Positions 24,542 to 34,171 are shown, numbered from the stretch's first letter. The stretch: DNA of 64,000 nt from an uncultured Flavobacteriaceae bacterium (GCA_947501625.1 CANMWN010000003.1:310001-374000); one strand, 5' to 3'. Made by a program: numbers and translations. Notes: generated by a model not told the origin, from the letters alone.

Positions 24542-25075
24542 TTAGTCAACAATACTGTCGTTGTGTTTCTCTTTTAAGTGTTCATTTACCAATTTATTAT
24601 AACAGTTAACTTTTTTAAAATCAACAATACATCCCATACCAAATGATTCAATATCATATTTTTTTTTCAATTTTTTGGCTAAATCTATGTCTGTGCCCAT
24701 ACCAAATAGGAAGTATTTAATTTCATTATTTTCTAGGTCAAGAGCAAATCTTTCTTTAAGGCCTTCACAAGTTTTAATTTGACTATATTCATTTCGTTTT
24801 TTCAAATAATTATTCCATTGATAAAATTGATAAATAGAATAAACACTTATTGCTAATGAAATTGAAAAAGTTAAAAGCATAGTTTTTGTTAATATTTTTC
24901 GCCATTTTTTTATCAAAAAATATATAAATAAGCCGGCAACACCTATTATATATAAAACTTTTGCAATCATTTGGTATTGAATTCCCCAATACATCATTTT
25001 AATAGAATTATAGATTAAAAATGCTAGTCCAGTAACTCCAATTAAAATGATTAAATATTTAGTTTTAGGTTTCAT
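24542..25075 (-). CDS. Uncharacterised membrane protein with three TM segments
   Basis: A 177-aa protein with hydrophobic segments at about 7-25, 38-57 and 64-88. A soluble C-terminal domain (about 95-177) contains four Cys (CEGLKERF, GMGCIVDFKKVNCYN). No family is recognised. Its start overlaps the stop of the preceding small gene by 4 bp (ATGA), so the pair is translationally coupled. Confidence 0.65.
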   Translation of the reverse strand: MKPKTKYLIILIGVTGLAFLIYNSIKMMYWGIQYQMIAKVLYIIGVAGLFIYFLIKKWRKILTKTMLLTFSISLAISVYSIYQFYQWNNYLKKRNEYSQIKTCEGLKERFALDLENNEIKYFLFGMGTDIDLAKKLKKKYDIESFGMGCIVDFKKVNCYNKLVNEHLKEKHNDSIVD

Positions 25076-25251
25076 TTTTTAGATTTCTTTATCATGAATG
25101 CAATTGAAAGAATTAATGCAATTCCATAAATTGCCGCTATTGCTGGTTTTTCAAATTTCATAGTTTGAGAGTCAAACTGTTTGAATAATGCTCCGCCAAC
25201 AATAAGGATAATAATGATTGAAAAGAAGTTTGGTTTTATTTTGTAGTTCAT
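25072..25251 (-). CDS. Small two-TM protein (59 aa)
   Basis: Starting at the ATG at 25251 gives MNYKIKPNFFSIIIILIVGG and two TM helices (about 9-26 and 36-52) with a KKSKK tail. An upstream ATG at 25281 is possible, but it would place the first codons inside the terminator hairpin 25266-25294, so the shorter form is preferred. It overlaps the next gene by 4 bp. Function unknown. Confidence 0.6.
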   Translation of the reverse strand: MNYKIKPNFFSIIIILIVGGALFKQFDSQTMKFEKPAIAAIYGIALILSIAFMIKKSKK

Positions 25252-25265
25252 TGGGTTAAAGTAAC

Positions 25266-25294
25266 AAAAAAAATCCGCCATTAAGACGGATTTT
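25266..25294 (-). terminator. Rho-independent terminator
   Basis: An AAAATCCG(TC)/(GC)CGGATTTT-type stem (25270-25279 with 25285-25294, one mismatch) is followed on the minus strand by eight T. It ends the serine-hydrolase transcript about 115 nt beyond that gene. Confidence 0.75.
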
Positions 25295-25409
25295 AAACTT
25301 TCTTTATCATGAAAAAATCAAACTGTCTTGGAAATGCCATAAACAACTGTTGATTTAGGTTTTTTAAAGTCGAATTTTTTAAATAATACTTGTACAATAC
25401 GAAAAGCAA

Positions 25410-26585
25410 TTATTTTTTTAATCCATTATAAATATTATGCATTAAATCATTTAACTTTTGATTTACACTAATAGCAGATTCATTGGTAAAAATTGAAATT
25501 CCAATTTTATTTTCAGGGAAAATAGCTAATACATTTTTTGCTCTAGAAATCCCACCATCATGCCTATAGTGTAAATCATAATTTTGGTCTTCTATACTCC
25601 ACCAAAAATAACATATCCAATAGTCAGGACCTGCTTCAAATATTTTTCTATGAGATTCCCTGGCAATAGCATCATTTTTAAACTGATAACTAATAAATTT
25701 TAGCATATCAGACGTTGTTGATTTTAAAGCTCCTTCTGCTCCCCAAAGTGTGTTGGCTAATTTGGTTTCAGGTACTGGATTTCCTAATAAGTAACCATTT
25801 GCTAGTCTGTATTTTTTATTTTCAGGTACATTGAAATAAGTATCTTCCATTTGTACTTTTGCAACTACTTCTTTCATTATCAATCTTTGAAAGGGCTTTT
25901 TATATACTTTTTCTAAAATATATCCCATTAAATTTGTTCCAGCATTTGAATAATTAAATGTAGTTCCTGGTTTTTCTGTTAAGTTAATTTTGGAAAGGCT
26001 TTCAAAGAAAATTGCTTTTGTTTTTTTGTTTTCGTGTGCAACAACTATTTTATTAAATTCTATTTCATTTGAATTTTGATTTATTTCATTATTTAATGCT
26101 ATTACATCTCCTGGTAATCCACTAGTGTGGGATAGTAAATGTTTAATCTTAATAGGTTCGCCTTTATATTCTAAATTAGGATATGAGTTTGATAAGTAGT
26201 TTCTTATATCATCTTCTAAATCTAATTTCCCTTCTAAAACTGCTTTTGCTGCTAATGTCCCAGTAAATGTTTTTGTAACCGAAGCAATTTCATATATGGT
26301 TTTATTTGTTGGAATATCTCCTTTCCCTTTTGTTAATTCACCATAATTAAATGCAAAAGAAACATTGTTGATGTAAAGCCCAATGGACAGAGAATTTATT
26401 AAAGAATCTTTTAATACTTCATTTGCACTTTTATCGATAATTTGCTTTATTTCTTTTCCGATTGCATCACTATAAATCTCAACAGATTTATTATTGTGGA
26501 CTATTGCTTTATTTCCTAGTATTTTTTGAGAATTGCAGTTTGAAAATACGAGTGTTAAGGATAAAAGAATTATTATTTTTTTCAT
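25410..26585 (-). CDS. Serine hydrolase, class C beta-lactamase/PBP-like family
   Basis: About 391 aa from the ATG at 26585. The upstream ATG at 26609 would put eight residues before the lipoprotein signal MKKIIILLSLTLVFSNC, so it is disfavoured. The fold is that of the beta-lactamase-related (Pfam Beta-lactamase) family. Visible motifs are the SxxK serine in IASVTKTFTG (about residue 100), the Tyr of YSNAGTN (YxN) and HDGG near the C terminus, in place of KTG. It is a periplasmic lipoprotein by signal. Substrate is unknown; family members include D-aminopeptidases, esterases and penicillin-binding-like proteins. Confidence 0.88.
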   Translation of the reverse strand: MKKIIILLSLTLVFSNCNSQKILGNKAIVHNNKSVEIYSDAIGKEIKQIIDKSANEVLKDSLINSLSIGLYINNVSFAFNYGELTKGKGDIPTNKTIYEIASVTKTFTGTLAAKAVLEGKLDLEDDIRNYLSNSYPNLEYKGEPIKIKHLLSHTSGLPGDVIALNNEINQNSNEIEFNKIVVAHENKKTKAIFFESLSKINLTEKPGTTFNYSNAGTNLMGYILEKVYKKPFQRLIMKEVVAKVQMEDTYFNVPENKKYRLANGYLLGNPVPETKLANTLWGAEGALKSTTSDMLKFISYQFKNDAIARESHRKIFEAGPDYWICYFWWSIEDQNYDLHYRHDGGISRAKNVLAIFPENKIGISIFTNESAISVNQKLNDLMHNIYNGLKK

Positions 26586-26636
26586 ATAATATTGATTTAA
26601 GTTCAACACAAATGAAAATATATAATTGATAAGAAA

Positions 26637-26660
26637 GGTTCGAGAACATAAAGTCGAACC
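26637..26660 (-). terminator. Hairpin after the AraC-type regulator gene
   Basis: A 7-bp stem GGTTCGA/TCGAACC (26637-26643, 26654-26660) is followed on the minus strand by a weak T-rich stretch. It lies between the AraC gene and the serine hydrolase gene and may only partly terminate. Confidence 0.5.
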
Positions 26661-26685
26661 CTTTTATTATTAAATTATAATTGAA

Positions 26686-27825
26686 TTAGGAATCAGGTTT
26701 ACTTTTTCTATACTCTAATGGTGTTAAACCAGTTTGCTTTTTAAAAGCTGTGTAGAAGGAAGATTTAGAGTTAAATCCAACATCATACATTATTTGTTGG
26801 ACAGTTAATTGATTGTTTTTTGAATTTGAAAGAATCTTTTGCGCTTTTTTTATTCTAAGTTGATTAATAAAATCGAAAAAATGTTGATTCAAATTTTGAT
26901 TAATCAATATTGAGACTTCACGATTTGACATTTCGATTTTATCCGCAAGTTTTTGTAGTGTTATGGTAGCGTCAAGGTAAGGCTCTTCGGCTTCCATAAA
27001 TTTTAACAATCGATTAAGATCTTCTTTATTATCTTTTTCCGATTTATTAGTTTTATGATCTTTTATTAATATTTTTCTTGCTAAAGTATGTTCAGAATTT
27101 ATATTTCTAAAAAGGTCTGGATAATACATGCTTTTTAAAACTATCCAAGTTAAAAAAACAAGTAAAATCAAAGTAAGGATTATTCTCATAATGTTTAAAA
27201 CTTCAACATCGGTTCCGAAAATTTTATAGGTTTGTTTAAAAAATGAAAAGCAGAAAATAATACTTAACAAAATAAATAATTGATAAAGCCACTTGTAGTT
27301 AAAAGCAGACCTATTCGAATAGTTCTCTAGCAATAATTGTTTGTATTTTCTCAATTCTAAAAATATAGTAACTAAATAAAAAAAAGCGATAAACAACCCG
27401 AAAATTATGGATAACTTTCCTTCTATGGTATTATTCAAGTTTTCAAGTAAAAAGCTTCTTGTGTTTATATTTGCAAAATAAAATCTTGGCAAAAAGATTA
27501 GTATTTGAACTCCAAATGGTAGTAAATGCAATAGATGTTTAGGTTTTAACTTGAAATCTGAATATATTGAAGAAATTACGTATAAAAATAACAAAGGACT
27601 TGTGAAAAAAGCAATGTGGTCACGAAGCATTTCTAAAGTTGGTGGTAGAGTAATATATTTTGAGTAAAAGAAAACACTAATATGAATTGCAAAAATTAAA
27701 AAATAAATACCTAAAAATTTATTCGCCTTTTTGTTAGATGTTTTAACTGTTAAAACAAAGAATCCTAACAAAAGAGAAAAGAATAATATAAATATTGTTG
27801 TTATTCCTAAAGTTGAAAAATCCAT
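26686..27825 (-). CDS. Membrane-bound AraC-family transcriptional regulator
   Basis: A 379-aa protein. The N-terminal half has seven or so TM helices (about 7-235, beginning STLGITTIFILFFSLLLGFF). The C-terminal AraC/XylS DNA-binding domain (about 275-375) has two HTH motifs. The second reads QIMYDVGFNSKSSFYTAFKK, with the family tail TGLTPLEYRKS. The 7TM-plus-AraC layout is common in Flavobacteriia and is presumed to sense a signal at the membrane. It is the gene just upstream of the serine hydrolase on the same strand and may control it. Confidence 0.88.
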   Translation of the reverse strand: MDFSTLGITTIFILFFSLLLGFFVLTVKTSNKKANKFLGIYFLIFAIHISVFFYSKYITLPPTLEMLRDHIAFFTSPLLFLYVISSIYSDFKLKPKHLLHLLPFGVQILIFLPRFYFANINTRSFLLENLNNTIEGKLSIIFGLFIAFFYLVTIFLELRKYKQLLLENYSNRSAFNYKWLYQLFILLSIIFCFSFFKQTYKIFGTDVEVLNIMRIILTLILLVFLTWIVLKSMYYPDLFRNINSEHTLARKILIKDHKTNKSEKDNKEDLNRLLKFMEAEEPYLDATITLQKLADKIEMSNREVSILINQNLNQHFFDFINQLRIKKAQKILSNSKNNQLTVQQIMYDVGFNSKSSFYTAFKKQTGLTPLEYRKSKPDS

Positions 27826-28016
27826 TTAAATGTATATGGGTAAATATAATTTAATAATATAAAATAGCAATATTTTAGTTTTAGGATGTAAATCAACTTA
27901 AATCAATAATGCAATAGTTTGGTTTGTTGTTTTTTTGTTAAAATTTTGGACAAATCTGTAGTAGAATGTTAAGGAACTTTTTTGTGGCATGCTTCCTGTT
28001 TATCAGTATGTAGAAT

Positions 28017-28046
28017 AAAAAAAATCCGTCATAAAAGACGGATTTT
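28017..28046 (-). terminator. Rho-independent terminator of dnaN
   Basis: A perfect 10-bp stem AAAATCCGTC/GACGGATTTT (28021-28030 with 28037-28046) with a run of T on the minus strand, 56 nt beyond the dnaN stop. The stem resembles those at 25266 and 34613. Confidence 0.85.
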
Positions 28047-28102
28047 AAAATATTTTAAAATCATTTTGGTTCGTTTCGACTTTGCACAACGACTAAATGG
28101 TT

Positions 28103-29221
28103 TTACTGATTCAACATCACTGGCATTACCAACATAGTAATTTCTTCACCATCTTCTTTACCGTCAATAGGTGTCATAATTCCTGCTCTGTTTGGTAAAG
28201 ACATTTCAATTAAAATATCATTAGAATCTAGGTTGCTCAACATTTCTGTTAAAAAACGAGAATTGAAACCAATTTGCATATCGTCTCCTTGATATTCACA
28301 CTTTAAACGCTCATCAGCCTTGTTTGAGTAATCAATATCTTCTGCAGATATGTTTAACTCGGTTCCAGCCATTTTTAAACGTATTTGATGTGTTGTTTTA
28401 CTAGAGAAAATTGATACTCTTCGCGCAGAGTTTAAGAACGTAGCACGATCAACGGTTAATTTATTTGGGTTTTCTTTTGGTATTACTGCTTCGTAATTTG
28501 GATATTTCCCATCAATCAATCTACATTCTAGTACTACATTGTCAAACATAAATTTAGCATTTGACTCATTGTATTCAATCGTTACATCCGTTCCTGTACT
28601 TCCTAAAATTCCTTTCAATAAGTTCAACGGTTTCTTTGGCATAATGAATTCTGCAACCGCATTAGCAGTTACATCAGTACGTGTATATTTTACTAGTTTG
28701 TGTGCATCTGTTGCTACAAAAGTTAAGTTTTCTGGACTGAACTGGAAGAAAACACCACTCATAACAGGACGTAAATCATCGTTTCCTGCAGCGAAGATTG
28801 TTTTTGAAATCGCAGTTGCTAAAATATCTCCATTAATTACTGTTTTGCTTGGCGCATTTAACGCAGCAGTTTTTGGGAACTCTTCACCACTAAAATATGC
28901 CATATCATATTTACCTTGGCTTGAACTGATTTCAATCGTGTTGTTGTCTTCAGTTTTAAAAGTCAATGGTTGATTTGGGAATGTTTTTAAAGTATCTAAT
29001 AACAAACGCGCAGAAACTGCTACTGAACCTTGAGAGTCAGATTCTACTTCAATTGTAGAACTCATCGTAGTTTCTAAATCAGATGCTGTTATTTTTAATT
29101 GATTGGTGTTTAATTCAAACAAGAAATTATCTAAAATAGGTAATGTATTGTTGCTATTAATGACACCTCCAAGAACTTGTAATTGTTTTAAAAGTTGTGA
29201 ACTTGATACTATAAACTTCAT
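28103..29221 (-). CDS. dnaN: DNA polymerase III subunit beta (sliding clamp)
   Basis: A 372-aa DnaN clamp, usual length, which encircles DNA and tethers polymerase III. The three repeated clamp domains are visible. MKFIVSSSQLLKQLQVLGGV starts domain 1, FFQFSPENLTFVATDAHKLV lies in domain 2, and the C-terminal EEITMLVMPVMLNQ supplies the peptide-binding groove end. It is not adjacent to dnaA here, and no origin-like DnaA-box cluster is seen nearby. It is monocistronic, with a recognisable -7 element upstream and a strong terminator. Confidence 0.96.
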   Translation of the reverse strand: MKFIVSSSQLLKQLQVLGGVINSNNTLPILDNFLFELNTNQLKITASDLETTMSSTIEVESDSQGSVAVSARLLLDTLKTFPNQPLTFKTEDNNTIEISSSQGKYDMAYFSGEEFPKTAALNAPSKTVINGDILATAISKTIFAAGNDDLRPVMSGVFFQFSPENLTFVATDAHKLVKYTRTDVTANAVAEFIMPKKPLNLLKGILGSTGTDVTIEYNESNAKFMFDNVVLECRLIDGKYPNYEAVIPKENPNKLTVDRATFLNSARRVSIFSSKTTHQIRLKMAGTELNISAEDIDYSNKADERLKCEYQGDDMQIGFNSRFLTEMLSNLDSNDILIEMSLPNRAGIMTPIDGKEDGEEITMLVMPVMLNQ

Positions 29222-29245
29222 GTGTTTTCCATTTTAATAAGAATA

Positions 29246-29253
29246 CAAAGATA
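29246..29253 (-). promoter_or_regulatory. Candidate -7 element of dnaN
   Basis: On the minus strand TATCTTTG matches TAnnTTTG, 24 nt upstream of the dnaN ATG. The -33 element is not clear. Confidence 0.55.
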
Positions 29254-29303
29254 TTCTAAAAAACTGTGAAACTAAAAAGAACTTATAAACAAATTACAAC
29301 TAC

Positions 29304-29708
29304 TTATTGGGCAATTAACTCGTAATTAAAAACTGAAGAATTAGCAGATAATATATTGATTTTCAGTAAGTAATTTCCAGAATCAATAAAGTTTGGATTA
29401 CTGATGATTTGACGTTCGTATTGCTGATTGTTAATATTAAATGAAATATAAGGTGAATCGGAAATATAATGATATCCAAGGCTTGGATTTAGTGTTTTTT
29501 GAGGACCAATTTTATTAGTGAAAAACGAAGAACTATTATCGAAATACAATTCAAAATTTTCTAACTCGTAGAGACTTGTGTTTTCGATAGTTACAAAAGT
29601 ATCGCAATCAGGTTCTTGTTCGTCAATTAAATTGTCAATAGAATTTTCAATAATTTGTTCGCAACTATATAGTGAAACGATACACAATAAAAGTAGTAAT
29701 TTTTTCAT
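29304..29708 (-). CDS. Small lipoprotein of unknown function
   Basis: A 134-aa protein. The signal MKKLLLLLCIVSLYSC ends in a lipobox Cys (residue 16), followed by an acidic linker (EQIIENSIDNLIDEQEPDCD). The rest is a beta-rich domain (FVTIENTSLYELENFELYFD). It contains the phrase VTIENTS, common in surface-exposed Bacteroidota lipoproteins. No family or partner is recognised. It stands alone between dnaN and the divergent PIG-L gene. Confidence 0.7.
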   Translation of the reverse strand: MKKLLLLLCIVSLYSCEQIIENSIDNLIDEQEPDCDTFVTIENTSLYELENFELYFDNSSSFFTNKIGPQKTLNPSLGYHYISDSPYISFNINNQQYERQIISNPNFIDSGNYLLKINILSANSSVFNYELIAQ

Positions 29709-29816
29709 TTGTTGAATTATATTTATTCTTAAATGTGTATCAATAATTGAACCAAAATGAAATCACAAAATATTGTTAAGATTTTAACCTTAACAGTTTT
29801 ATAGAGATTAAATTTT

Positions 29817-29824
29817 TAGATTTG
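29817..29824 (+). promoter_or_regulatory. Candidate -7 element of the PIG-L/SSS operon
   Basis: TAGATTTG matches TAnnTTTG and lies 23 nt upstream of the PIG-L start. An inverted repeat GTTAAG/CTTAAC (29775-29794) lies just upstream. Confidence 0.55.
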
Positions 29825-29847
29825 TTTGAACTTAACCAGTATCATTT

Positions 29848-32370
29848 ATGAAGCGAATTCTACTATTCACTGTATTGCTTTTTACGGTTTTTTCGTATGC
29901 TCAAAAACCTGATAAACCAACATCTTCAGAAATTTATGAGTCTATCAAAAAATTAAATTTTTTGGGATCAGCACTTTATATTGCTGCACATCCTGATGAT
30001 GAAAATCAGCGATTAATTTCGTATTTTGCCAATAACTTAAAGGCAAGGACAGGCTATCTTTCATTGACTAGAGGAGGTGGAGGGCAAAACTTAATAGGTC
30101 CTGAAATAAGAGAATTGTTGGGAGTAATCCGTACACAAGAATTATTAGCAGCAAGAAGAACTGATGGAGGAGAGCAATTTTTCTCAAGAGCCAATGACTT
30201 TGGATATTCTAAACATCCTGACGAAACTTTAGAAATTTGGAATAAAAAAGAAGTTTTGTCAGATGTAGTTTGGGCAATTCGTAAATTTAAACCTGATGTT
30301 ATTGTAAATCGCTTTAGCCACAAACCTGAAACCTTTGGAAGAACGCATGGACATCATACTTCTTCGGCTGTTTTAAGCGAATTGGCATTTGATTTGGCTG
30401 GCGATAAGACTAAATATCCTGAACACTTAAAATATGTTGACGTTTGGCAGCCAAAGCGTGAGTTTTTCAATACCTATTCAAGGGCATATGCAAGTAGAGA
30501 AGATTTTGAAAAAGCCATGCAGAATGATTTGATTAGTATTGATATAGGTACTTTTTATCCGTCTTTTGGTTTGTCAAATACTGAAATTGCCAGTTTGAGT
30601 AGAAGTATGCATAAAAGTCAAGGATTTGGTGCTACAGGAAGTCGTGGCGAACGAATTGAATATTTGGAGTTGGTTAAAGGAGCTATGCCAACAAATAAAG
30701 AGAATCTTTTTGAAGGAATTAATACTACTTGGACGCGTGTAAAAGGTGGAAAAGAGATTGGAGAGATTTTATCAAATGTTGAAAAGAACTTTGATTTTAA
30801 GAATCCATCGGCAAGTGTTTCCGAATTGGTAAAAGCGTATTCGCTGATTCAGAAATTGGAAGATGAGCATTGGAAAAACCAAAAGACAAAAGAAATTAAA
30901 AAAATTATTGAGGCTTGTGCTGGATTGTATTTGGAAACTGTTGCAACCGAGTCTTCTGCAACGTATGGAGATGAAGTGACAGTGAATTTTGAAGCAATAA
31001 ATAGGAGTGATGTTTCAATGCGATTGGTTGGATTGGCTGTAAATCCTATTTATGCAGGTGTATACAAAGATAAAAGTAATGGTAACTTATTGAATAATAA
31101 AAAATTGGAAGTTGAACCCATAAATGGTATTATTCCAGACACTTTAAAAACAACTAGCCCTTATTGGTTGAAAGAAAAAGGAACTTTGGGAATGTACAAG
31201 GTTACTGATAGAAAACAAATAGGAAAACCAGAAACTGATAGAAGTTTGAAAGCGCATTTCATTTTATTGATTAATGATGTCACTTTTGAGTTTGAAAAAG
31301 ATGTTGTTTTTAAACGAAATGATCCTGTGAAAGGAGAAGTCTATCAACCTTTTGAGATATTACCTGAAGCAACTGTTGGTATTGCTGACAAAGTCTATAT
31401 TTTTCCAAACAACGAGTCAAAAGAGGTAGTTGTCAAAGTAAAATCTGGAAAAAAAGATATTGAGGGAACTGTTTCTTTGGATGTTCCTGAGGATTGGACG
31501 GTAAGTCCGAAGAGTTATGAAGTTGCTATTAGTCAGAAAGGAGCAGAAAAATCAGTAGTTTTTAAGGTTACTCCTCCACGTAATCAAAGTGAAGGAACTA
31601 TCCAACCAATTTTCAAAATGGGTGTAAAAACTTTTACTGATGAGTTGATTGAGATTGATTATGGCCATATTCCATTTCAATCTGTTTTAATGCCCTCAAA
31701 AAGTAAAGTTGTGAAACTGGATATCAAGAGAAAAGGTCAATTGATTGGTTATATCCAAGGAGCAGGAGATGAGATTCCAGAGAGTTTGAGACAAGTTGGA
31801 TATACCGTTGAAGAATTAAATGAGAAAGATATTACTTACGATAAATTAAAGCGTTTTGATGCTGTTATTTTGGGAGTGAGGGCCTATAATACTAACGATC
31901 GCTCAAAGTTTTATCAAGAAGATTTACATAAATATGTGGAAAATGGTGGAACGATGTTGGTGCAATACAATACAAACTTCCGATTAAAAGTTGATGAGGT
32001 TTCTCCAATACCATTAAAATTGGCAAGAGGACGTGTAACTGATGAATTCTCTGAAGTCCGAATTATTGCCCCTAATCACGAAGTAATGAACTATCCAAAT
32101 AAAATTACTCAAAAAGATTTTGAAGGATGGGTGCAAGAAAGAGGCTTATATTTTCCATATGAATGGAGTTCTGAGTTTACACCAATATTATCAATGAATG
32201 ATAAAGGAAAACCTGCCGAGAATGGAAGTTTACTAGTCGGTAAATATGGTAAAGGATATTTCATCTATACTGGTTTAAGTTTCTTTAGAGAACTACCTCC
32301 AGGAGTTCCAGGAGCATATAGATTGTTTACAAACCTATTATCAGTTGGGAAAAATAACATAAAAGAATAA
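29848..32370 (+). CDS. Large secreted PIG-L family deacetylase
   Basis: An 840-aa protein with signal peptide MKRILLFTVLLFTVFSYAQ. The N-terminal PIG-L/LmbE domain (about 35-280) has the zinc and catalytic motif AAHPDDEN (about residues 47-54) and GRTHGHHTSSAV supplying further metal ligands. Family members deacetylate N-acetyl sugars. The middle (about 360-610) is made of beta-sandwich repeats resembling NEW3/Ig-like domains. The last part (about 630-835), KRFDAVILGVRAYNTND onwards, resembles a class I glutamine-amidotransferase-like fold. It is followed by a small TM peptide and a sodium:solute symporter, suggesting extracellular sugar processing followed by uptake. Confidence 0.85.
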   Translation: MKRILLFTVLLFTVFSYAQKPDKPTSSEIYESIKKLNFLGSALYIAAHPDDENQRLISYFANNLKARTGYLSLTRGGGGQNLIGPEIRELLGVIRTQELLAARRTDGGEQFFSRANDFGYSKHPDETLEIWNKKEVLSDVVWAIRKFKPDVIVNRFSHKPETFGRTHGHHTSSAVLSELAFDLAGDKTKYPEHLKYVDVWQPKREFFNTYSRAYASREDFEKAMQNDLISIDIGTFYPSFGLSNTEIASLSRSMHKSQGFGATGSRGERIEYLELVKGAMPTNKENLFEGINTTWTRVKGGKEIGEILSNVEKNFDFKNPSASVSELVKAYSLIQKLEDEHWKNQKTKEIKKIIEACAGLYLETVATESSATYGDEVTVNFEAINRSDVSMRLVGLAVNPIYAGVYKDKSNGNLLNNKKLEVEPINGIIPDTLKTTSPYWLKEKGTLGMYKVTDRKQIGKPETDRSLKAHFILLINDVTFEFEKDVVFKRNDPVKGEVYQPFEILPEATVGIADKVYIFPNNESKEVVVKVKSGKKDIEGTVSLDVPEDWTVSPKSYEVAISQKGAEKSVVFKVTPPRNQSEGTIQPIFKMGVKTFTDELIEIDYGHIPFQSVLMPSKSKVVKLDIKRKGQLIGYIQGAGDEIPESLRQVGYTVEELNEKDITYDKLKRFDAVILGVRAYNTNDRSKFYQEDLHKYVENGGTMLVQYNTNFRLKVDEVSPIPLKLARGRVTDEFSEVRIIAPNHEVMNYPNKITQKDFEGWVQERGLYFPYEWSSEFTPILSMNDKGKPAENGSLLVGKYGKGYFIYTGLSFFRELPPGVPGAYRLFTNLLSVGKNNIKE

Positions 32371-32372
32371 GT

Positions 32373-32480
32373 ATGAAGTCAAAAAAATATCCATGGAATA
32401 AAATGTACACTTTGGTGTTGGTTGCCAACCTAGTTTACATCCTATTTTTCTATTTCGTTACCAATTATTTTACTAATTAA
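32373..32480 (+). CDS. Small one-TM protein (35 aa) between PIG-L and SSS genes
   Basis: The ATG at 32373 opens a 35-codon frame, MKSKKYPWNKMYTLVLVANL, continuing into VYILFFYFVTNYFTN and TAA. It has a basic N terminus and a single TM helix of about 20 residues, so it would sit with the N terminus in the cytosol. It starts 2 bp after the PIG-L stop and ends 11 bp before the symporter start, with no alternative use for the gap. The spacing and the coherent topology argue for a real gene. A role as a symporter accessory peptide is inference. Confidence 0.65.
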   Translation: MKSKKYPWNKMYTLVLVANLVYILFFYFVTNYFTN

Positions 32481-32491
32481 GCCTCCATTAT

Positions 32492-34171
32492 ATGCAAACT
32501 TTAGATTGGATAGTTTTATCAATTACTTTGTTGTTTATTGTCGCTTTTGGGATATATAAAACACGTGGGAGTAAGAATGTTGATGAGTATATAAAAGGTG
32601 GTAGCGAAAGTAAATGGTGGACAATTGGATTGTCGGTAATGGCAACACAAGCCAGTGCGATAACTTTTTTATCTGCGCCTGGACAAGCGTTTAATGACGG
32701 AATGGGATTTGTGCAATTTTATTTCGGATTGCCAATTGCAATGGTGATTATTTGCTTAGTTTTTATTCCTATTTATCACAAATTAAAAGTTTATACAGCT
32801 TATGAATATTTGGAAGGAAGGTTCGATTTAAAAACGCGAACGCTTGCTGCAATCTTGTTTTTAATTCAACGTGGTTTAGCAGCTGGAATTACCATTTTTG
32901 CGCCAGCAATTATTCTCTCGGCAGTTTTGGGATGGGATTTAATTCAATTAAATATTATCATTGGAGTTTTAGTGATTTTATATACCGTTTCTGGTGGTAC
33001 AAAGGCTGTAAACGTAACACAGAAGCAACAAATGGGAATTATATTTTTAGGAATGTCAGTAGCATTTTATATGATAATGCAACAATTACCTCAAGATATT
33101 ACTTTCTCAAAAGCACTTGATATTGCAGGAACTAATGGAAAAATGAAAGTTTTAGATTTCTCTTTTGATTTGAATAATAGATATACAGTTTGGACTGGAT
33201 TTTTAGGCGGAACATTCTTGATGCTTTCTTATTTTGGTACCGATCAAAGTCAGGTACAACGTTATTTGACAGGGAAAACAGTACGTCAAAGTCAAATGGG
33301 ATTGATTTTTAATGGTTTGTTGAAAATCCCAATGCAATTCTTTATTTTGTTAGTAGGAGTAATGGTGTTTGTGTTTTATCAATTCAACGCTTCACCTTTG
33401 CATTTTAATCCGAAAGCAAAAGAAGCGGTTATAAATTCTGAATATGCTGCTGAATATCAACAGTTAGAAACTCAACATCAACAAATTGAAAAGGATAAAC
33501 TTGCTTTGTTGTTAGATGAAAGTGATTTTGATAAAACTGCTCAATTACAAGCATTAGAAAATAAAGATAGAGAGGTAAGAGCGAAAGCAAAAACAATCAT
33601 TTCAAAAGCAGATTCTGGAGTGGAGGTAAATGATAAAGATTATGTCTTTTTGCATTTTATTTTGAATAACCTTCCAAGAGGATTGATTGGCTTGCTTCTG
33701 GCGGTTATATTGTCTGCGGCTATGTCTTCAACAGCCTCTGAATTAAATGCTTTGGCGTCTACCACAACGATGGATTTATATCGTAGAAATGTAGGTGAAG
33801 AAAAGTCTGAATTGCATTATGTAAAAGCATCAAAGTTGTTTACGTTGGGTTGGGGAATTTTAGCAATTTTAGTGGCGTGTGTTGCTAATTTGTTTGATAA
33901 TTTAATTCAATTGGTAAATATCATAGGTTCTATATTTTATGGTAATGTGTTAGGAATTTTCTTATTGGCGTTTTTTATTAAATTTGTTAGAGGTAATGCA
34001 GTATTTACTGCTGCTGTAATTACGCAAGCAATAATCATTACTGTATGGTATTTGGATTGGTTGCCTTATTTATGGTTGAATTTGTTAGGATGTGCTATTG
34101 TAATGACGTTGGCAATAATTTTTCAATCATTTTCAAAAAAAGAATTGGAATTAAATGAAAATTATAATTAG
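32492..34171 (+). CDS. Sodium:solute symporter (SSS family)
   Basis: A 559-aa SSS/SLC5-like transporter with about 13 TM helices. Diagnostic features are the early unwound-helix sequence WWTIGLSVMATQASAITFLS (about 42-61), the Na+-site motif LLLAVILSAAMSSTASELNA (about 403-422), and the FGTDQSQVQRYLTGK stretch near 250. A charged insertion (about 305-375) between TM helices is larger than usual. The substrate is unknown, but sialic acid or sugar uptake is plausible given the upstream PIG-L deacetylase. The 3' end overlaps the GNAT gene by 17 bp. Confidence 0.92.
   Translation: MQTLDWIVLSITLLFIVAFGIYKTRGSKNVDEYIKGGSESKWWTIGLSVMATQASAITFLSAPGQAFNDGMGFVQFYFGLPIAMVIICLVFIPIYHKLKVYTAYEYLEGRFDLKTRTLAAILFLIQRGLAAGITIFAPAIILSAVLGWDLIQLNIIIGVLVILYTVSGGTKAVNVTQKQQMGIIFLGMSVAFYMIMQQLPQDITFSKALDIAGTNGKMKVLDFSFDLNNRYTVWTGFLGGTFLMLSYFGTDQSQVQRYLTGKTVRQSQMGLIFNGLLKIPMQFFILLVGVMVFVFYQFNASPLHFNPKAKEAVINSEYAAEYQQLETQHQQIEKDKLALLLDESDFDKTAQLQALENKDREVRAKAKTIISKADSGVEVNDKDYVFLHFILNNLPRGLIGLLLAVILSAAMSSTASELNALASTTTMDLYRRNVGEEKSELHYVKASKLFTLGWGILAILVACVANLFDNLIQLVNIIGSIFYGNVLGIFLLAFFIKFVRGNAVFTAAVITQAIIITVWYLDWLPYLWLNLLGCAIVMTLAIIFQSFSKKELELNENYN

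Noticed and set aside
28539-28973. A 144-aa plus-strand frame inside dnaN
   Set aside because: Antisense shadow of a well-supported housekeeping gene.
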